DNA of 5,052 nt, taken from Spirochaetota bacterium. GTDB taxonomy: Bacteria; Spirochaetota; UBA4802; UB4802. Of the stretch, positions 2,318 through 5,052 are shown one piece after another (positions within the stretch are counted from its first letter, which is position 1; each line of letters begins with the position of its first letter). Location of the stretch: positions 1 to 5,052 of the forward strand of contig JAGYNX010000164.1 in the NCBI GenBank assembly GCA_018399855.1. The letters run 5' to 3'. A program made the position numbers and the translations under genes. Under the pieces are notes generated by a model that saw nothing but the letters and a program-made list of their open reading frames with translations, was not told where the DNA came from and did no database searches.

Positions 2318-5052
2318 ATGAGGCATGTGACCGGTCAGATGGCAGAAAACGGTGAACACATAGAATACTCCCCCGAAGAGCTTGAAGAGATTCAGCGAAT
2401 AACTGAAACGGTACCTGAAACACTTGGTACCCTCAAATCGTTGCGGCAAAAGGCTTCCGGTATGCAGGAGCCTGTTTCCGGGTCTGATGAATTCCAGCAG
2501 TTTGAAGATGAATCAGCATCACCGGAAGAAGAATCTGTACCACAAGAAGATGCCTTCCAGTTTGCCGAGGACATCTCAGGTATGCCTGAATACCAGGAAG
2601 ATACCGGTTCCCTTCCATCCGAAGAAGAAGAAGAACCTGTTGAGGATATTACCGGCCTGATCCATGAGATTGAGCCCGAAGAAGAACCCGTGCAGCCAGA
2701 AGAAGATGCTTTTCAGCCAGAAGAAGAAGCTGCCCTGCCCGAAGAGGAATTATTTCAGTCCGAACCTGAAGAAGATATTTCGCAAGTTTCTGAAGAAGAG
2801 GCCTTTCCCGAAGAGCCAGAAGGCTTTTCCTTCGAGGAAGAAGAACCCGGCGCTGAGGCAGAAAAGGCAAGGTCACCCCTGGAGGAGCTGGGTGCTCTTA
2901 CCGAGGGTGAACCGGAGTCCGTGGACGAGCAGGACATACCCAGGGACATCATGGACGAAGAGCCTGCCTTTTCCGATTTTGAAGAAACTGCCGAAGAGCC
3001 TTCGGTGGAAGTTGGTGGTGTTGAACTGGAAGATGCCGAAACTGATATCCCCGACCTGTCAGATATATCCGCAGAAGAGATGGGAGATATGGCCGAGGCA
3101 TCAGAAAGTGATCTTCCCGATATTGATATCGAAGACCTTTCAGATGAAGCCGCAGAGGCCGCCGACGAGATTCCAGAAGAAATGCCCGAAGAAACTCCTC
3201 CTTCTGCAGAGATGGAGTCTATGCTTGAAGGAGTCGAAGCTCCGGATATAGAAGACCTTGGTGAAGGTGGCATATCGCCGGCCGACGAGATTCAGGAAGC
3301 CCAGAGCGAAGAACCGCTGCCGGGTTTTGAGGATGAGCCCCTTGGTGATCTAGGGTCGATGGACGATATCGACCGCGTGGTGGATGAAGAGCCCCTGCCC
3401 GAAGAACCTGATATTGGAGAAATTGAACCCCTCGACGAGGGAGAAGGCCCTGCGCCGATGATGGAGGAAGGCGTAGAGCTTTCCGACCAGGAATTGAAGA
3501 AGATGAAAAAGGCTCTTTTCCTGTACCATCCTTCGCTGAGAAAGGCCATAAAGAATACCATACTGAACGATCGGCTGCCGCCACAGGAAACAAGGCAGCT
3601 GGTAGACCTGATTATCGGGGGAAAACCAGAGGATAATGTCCGGCGGTTTCTTGAGAAGAAACTGGGTATTTCAATAGACATCTCTGAAGAGGAAGAGCCT
3701 TCACGTCGTGTCCTTACCTCCCGTCCTGAATACAGCAGGGAGGGTATGGAGCGCCAGAAGAGGGTGCTGCGAAATACAAAAATCGCGGGCATTACCGCCC
3801 TCATCGCCTTTCTCTTTACCATAATTGGCTACCAGTACGTGTATAAACCGGTTATGGCCAAACGCTACATTGAAAAGGGTGTGGCCCTTATCCGTGAGCC
3901 GGGAGACCCGGTCAGCAAAAAGGTACAGGATTATAAAAAAGCTGAAGACCATTTTGCCAACGTTGATGAAAATTATCGCAGTGATTATCTCTATGGATAT
4001 AATGCCTATGCCAGGGCGTATTTCTTTAAAAAGGAATATGACCGGTCATACCGGAAACTTGCAAAGGCGTATGAAATTGATACAACCGATGTTGAGACAT
4101 TAAACAACGTGGGCTATTTCTTTTCACGGGTGCCCGAGAACTATTATAAAAGGATACGCAAGAACGCCGTTACTACTTTCTATCCTGATGATAAAAAACC
4201 ATCACCCGATATATCGCAGCTTGATATCTCTGTAGACATGTATAACCGGGTGCTGGCCCTTGATAAAGATAACATCAGTGCCATGTACGGGATCGGAAAT
4301 GCCTACATGTACCAGGGTGAATACCTGAAGTCTCGCCATTATTTCGAGAATATACTGCAGGTAGAACCGGATTCAGCTATTGGTTATGCAGGACTGCTGA
4401 ATCTGTTCGTGGAACGAAACAACCTCCCCGAGGTGCTGTCCATACATACAGACCTGCGGGCAAAAAACATGATGGATGAAATTCCACCACCTCTTCTTGG
4501 AAAGCTTGCCAGTTTTTACATGGGTAAACAGAGAACAGAAGATACTAACGTGAGAATTGATTACGGTATACAATCAAAACGGCTGAAGGACAGGGATGAC
4601 AACCTGTATCCCGCGGTTCGCAACGTGCTTGATGCCATGCGTGATCAAAATCCAGATTATCCTCCGCTCTACCTGCACAGCGCCAAGCTCGCCAGGGCAA
4701 AAAACAACCTGAAGATGATGGAGCGGCTGCTTAAAGAGGCAGTTGAACAGGCAGAAGACCAGGGGGACGAGTATTTCGGTGCACTTCATATGCTTGGTGA
4801 ATATTATTACTCCATCAACGAGCCGGTTGAATCATACCGCTATCTCAACAGGGCCCTGGCGGCATATCAGTCGCCCGCGTCGTTTACCGAAGAGGATTTT
4901 TACTACGAGACAGAATCAATTGGTAATACCTATGCCCATCTTGGCCATATTTTTTACTATTTCTTCGAGAAAGTAAAGTTCAGGTTTGGCGACGATTTCA
5001 GCGAAGAAAACCTTGAAACACAGGCAGATGCCATGGCCAACCTCGAGATCGC
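2318..5052 (+). CDS. flcA: Periplasmic flagellar collar protein FlcA-like, TPR membrane protein (3' end beyond window)
   Basis: The frame is open for 911 codons to the window edge. FlcA is the spirochaete scaffold of the collar around periplasmic flagellar motors and is needed for stator assembly in Borrelia (BB0326, from memory). Domains in order: N-terminal helical motif (17-48); acidic low-complexity region (51-386, about 39% Asp+Glu by hand count); helical module (387-455, LSDQELKKMKKALFLYHPSL onward); basic stretch (463-488); one membrane helix (489-509); TPRs, clearest at 556-589, 653-686 and 817-853. The positive-inside rule puts the N-terminus in the cytoplasm and the TPRs in the periplasm. 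I see no Cys or Trp. The start is uncertain: ATG 2318 is the first after an in-frame TAA (2309-2311) but lacks a Shine-Dalgarno; ATG 2339 is an alternative. The family call rests on domain order and remembered similarity of the 387-520 region. A different TPR membrane protein is possible. Confidence 0.75.
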   Translation, partial: MRHVTGQMAENGEHIEYSPEELEEIQRITETVPETLGTLKSLRQKASGMQEPVSGSDEFQQFEDESASPEEESVPQEDAFQFAEDISGMPEYQEDTGSLPSEEEEEPVEDITGLIHEIEPEEEPVQPEEDAFQPEEEAALPEEELFQSEPEEDISQVSEEEAFPEEPEGFSFEEEEPGAEAEKARSPLEELGALTEGEPESVDEQDIPRDIMDEEPAFSDFEETAEEPSVEVGGVELEDAETDIPDLSDISAEEMGDMAEASESDLPDIDIEDLSDEAAEAADEIPEEMPEETPPSAEMESMLEGVEAPDIEDLGEGGISPADEIQEAQSEEPLPGFEDEPLGDLGSMDDIDRVVDEEPLPEEPDIGEIEPLDEGEGPAPMMEEGVELSDQELKKMKKALFLYHPSLRKAIKNTILNDRLPPQETRQLVDLIIGGKPEDNVRRFLEKKLGISIDISEEEEPSRRVLTSRPEYSREGMERQKRVLRNTKIAGITALIAFLFTIIGYQYVYKPVMAKRYIEKGVALIREPGDPVSKKVQDYKKAEDHFANVDENYRSDYLYGYNAYARAYFFKKEYDRSYRKLAKAYEIDTTDVETLNNVGYFFSRVPENYYKRIRKNAVTTFYPDDKKPSPDISQLDISVDMYNRVLALDKDNISAMYGIGNAYMYQGEYLKSRHYFENILQVEPDSAIGYAGLLNLFVERNNLPEVLSIHTDLRAKNMMDEIPPPLLGKLASFYMGKQRTEDTNVRIDYGIQSKRLKDRDDNLYPAVRNVLDAMRDQNPDYPPLYLHSAKLARAKNNLKMMERLLKEAVEQAEDQGDEYFGALHMLGEYYYSINEPVESYRYLNRALAAYQSPASFTEEDFYYETESIGNTYAHLGHIFYYFFEKVKFRFGDDFSEENLETQADAMANLEI
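2468..3475 (+). other. Acidic low-complexity coding segment of the flcA-like gene
   Basis: Codons 51-386 encode about 130 Asp/Glu and only four Lys/Arg, with many Pro, Ser and Gly, so the segment is probably disordered. The first part (about 57-223) repeats a short acidic-aromatic motif: EDAFQ at 77-81 and 129-133, EELFQ at 143-147, EEAFP at 160-164, EPAFS at 215-219. The later part (about 243-370) is richer in Asp, Ile and Leu, with DIPDLSD, DLPDIDIEDLSD and PDIEDL. The coding strand is purine-rich, including (GAA)5 at 2621-2635. Confidence 0.85.
3128..3293 (+). repeat. Degenerate 120-base (40-residue) repeat pair within the acidic region
   Basis: GAAGACCTT at 3131-3139 recurs at 3251-3259, and GCCGACGAGATTC at 3161-3173 recurs at 3281-3293; both are exactly 120 bases apart. 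In the protein, IEDL (271-274) and ADEI (282-285) recur at 311-314 and 322-325. The sequence between them has diverged, so this looks like an old tandem duplication kept in register. Confidence 0.65.
3782..3844 (+). other. Single transmembrane helix of the FlcA-like protein
   Basis: Residues 489-509 begin IAGITALIAFLFTIIGYQYV and form the only long hydrophobic run in the visible protein. The preceding 26 residues hold nine Lys/Arg and three Glu, which favours a cytoplasmic N-terminus and a periplasmic C-terminus. Confidence 0.85.

Noticed and set aside
2664..3251. Lys/Pro-rich plus-strand open frame of 195 codons
   Set aside because: It is the shifted reading of the GAA-rich acidic gene, in which GAA becomes AAG/AAA (Lys). 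It has no sensible domain or ribosome binding site, and the 911-codon frame explains the region.
2755..3822. Long Ser-rich minus-strand open frames (2755-3273, 3219-3593 and 3292-3822)
   Set aside because: Antisense readings of GAA/GAT repeats give TCT, TCA and TTC, mainly Ser and Phe, with few stops. The compositions are low-complexity, the frames overlap each other, and they oppose a well-supported gene.

Overview
The window looks like a piece of a spirochaete chromosome (phylum Spirochaetota) with mid-range G+C by eye. That excludes a low-G+C lineage such as Borrelia. The main evidence is a very long gene at the right-hand end whose product has the layout of the periplasmic flagellar collar protein FlcA, which is known from spirochaetes. 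No RNA genes, mobile elements or CRISPR arrays are visible.

Layout: positions 1-183 are mostly non-coding, with a candidate promoter and a strong ribosome binding site for the first gene. Positions 184-690 (+) encode an Lrp/AsnC-type regulator. Five bases later, 696-1349 (+) encodes a MagIII-like HhH-GPD DNA glycosylase with a C-terminal cysteine cluster, so the two are probably co-transcribed. Its stop codon abuts that of the convergent gene 1350-2093 (-), a secreted protein made of two glycogen-binding (CBM48/AMPK-beta type) modules. Positions 2094-2317 are an AT-rich divergent promoter region. From 2318 to the window end (+) there is one open frame of 911 codons with no stop, the 5' part of the FlcA-like gene.

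The FlcA-like protein has a short N-terminal helical motif, about 336 residues of extremely acidic low-complexity sequence, a compact helical module, a basic stretch, one membrane helix (residues 489-509) and a TPR solenoid. Charge bias predicts that the acidic half is cytoplasmic and the TPR half periplasmic, which fits a scaffold around the periplasmic flagellar motor. The acidic GAA-rich coding sequence produces several long but spurious open frames on both strands between about 2390 and 3820.

The genes do not form one evident pathway. The left pair combines regulation and base-excision repair, the middle gene suggests envelope-located alpha-glucan binding, and the right gene concerns motility. 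The shared divergent promoter region is the only visible link between the carbohydrate-binding gene and the motility gene. The most notable material is the size and internal organisation of the acidic cytoplasmic half of the FlcA-like protein. I found nothing that clearly amounts to a wholly new system.
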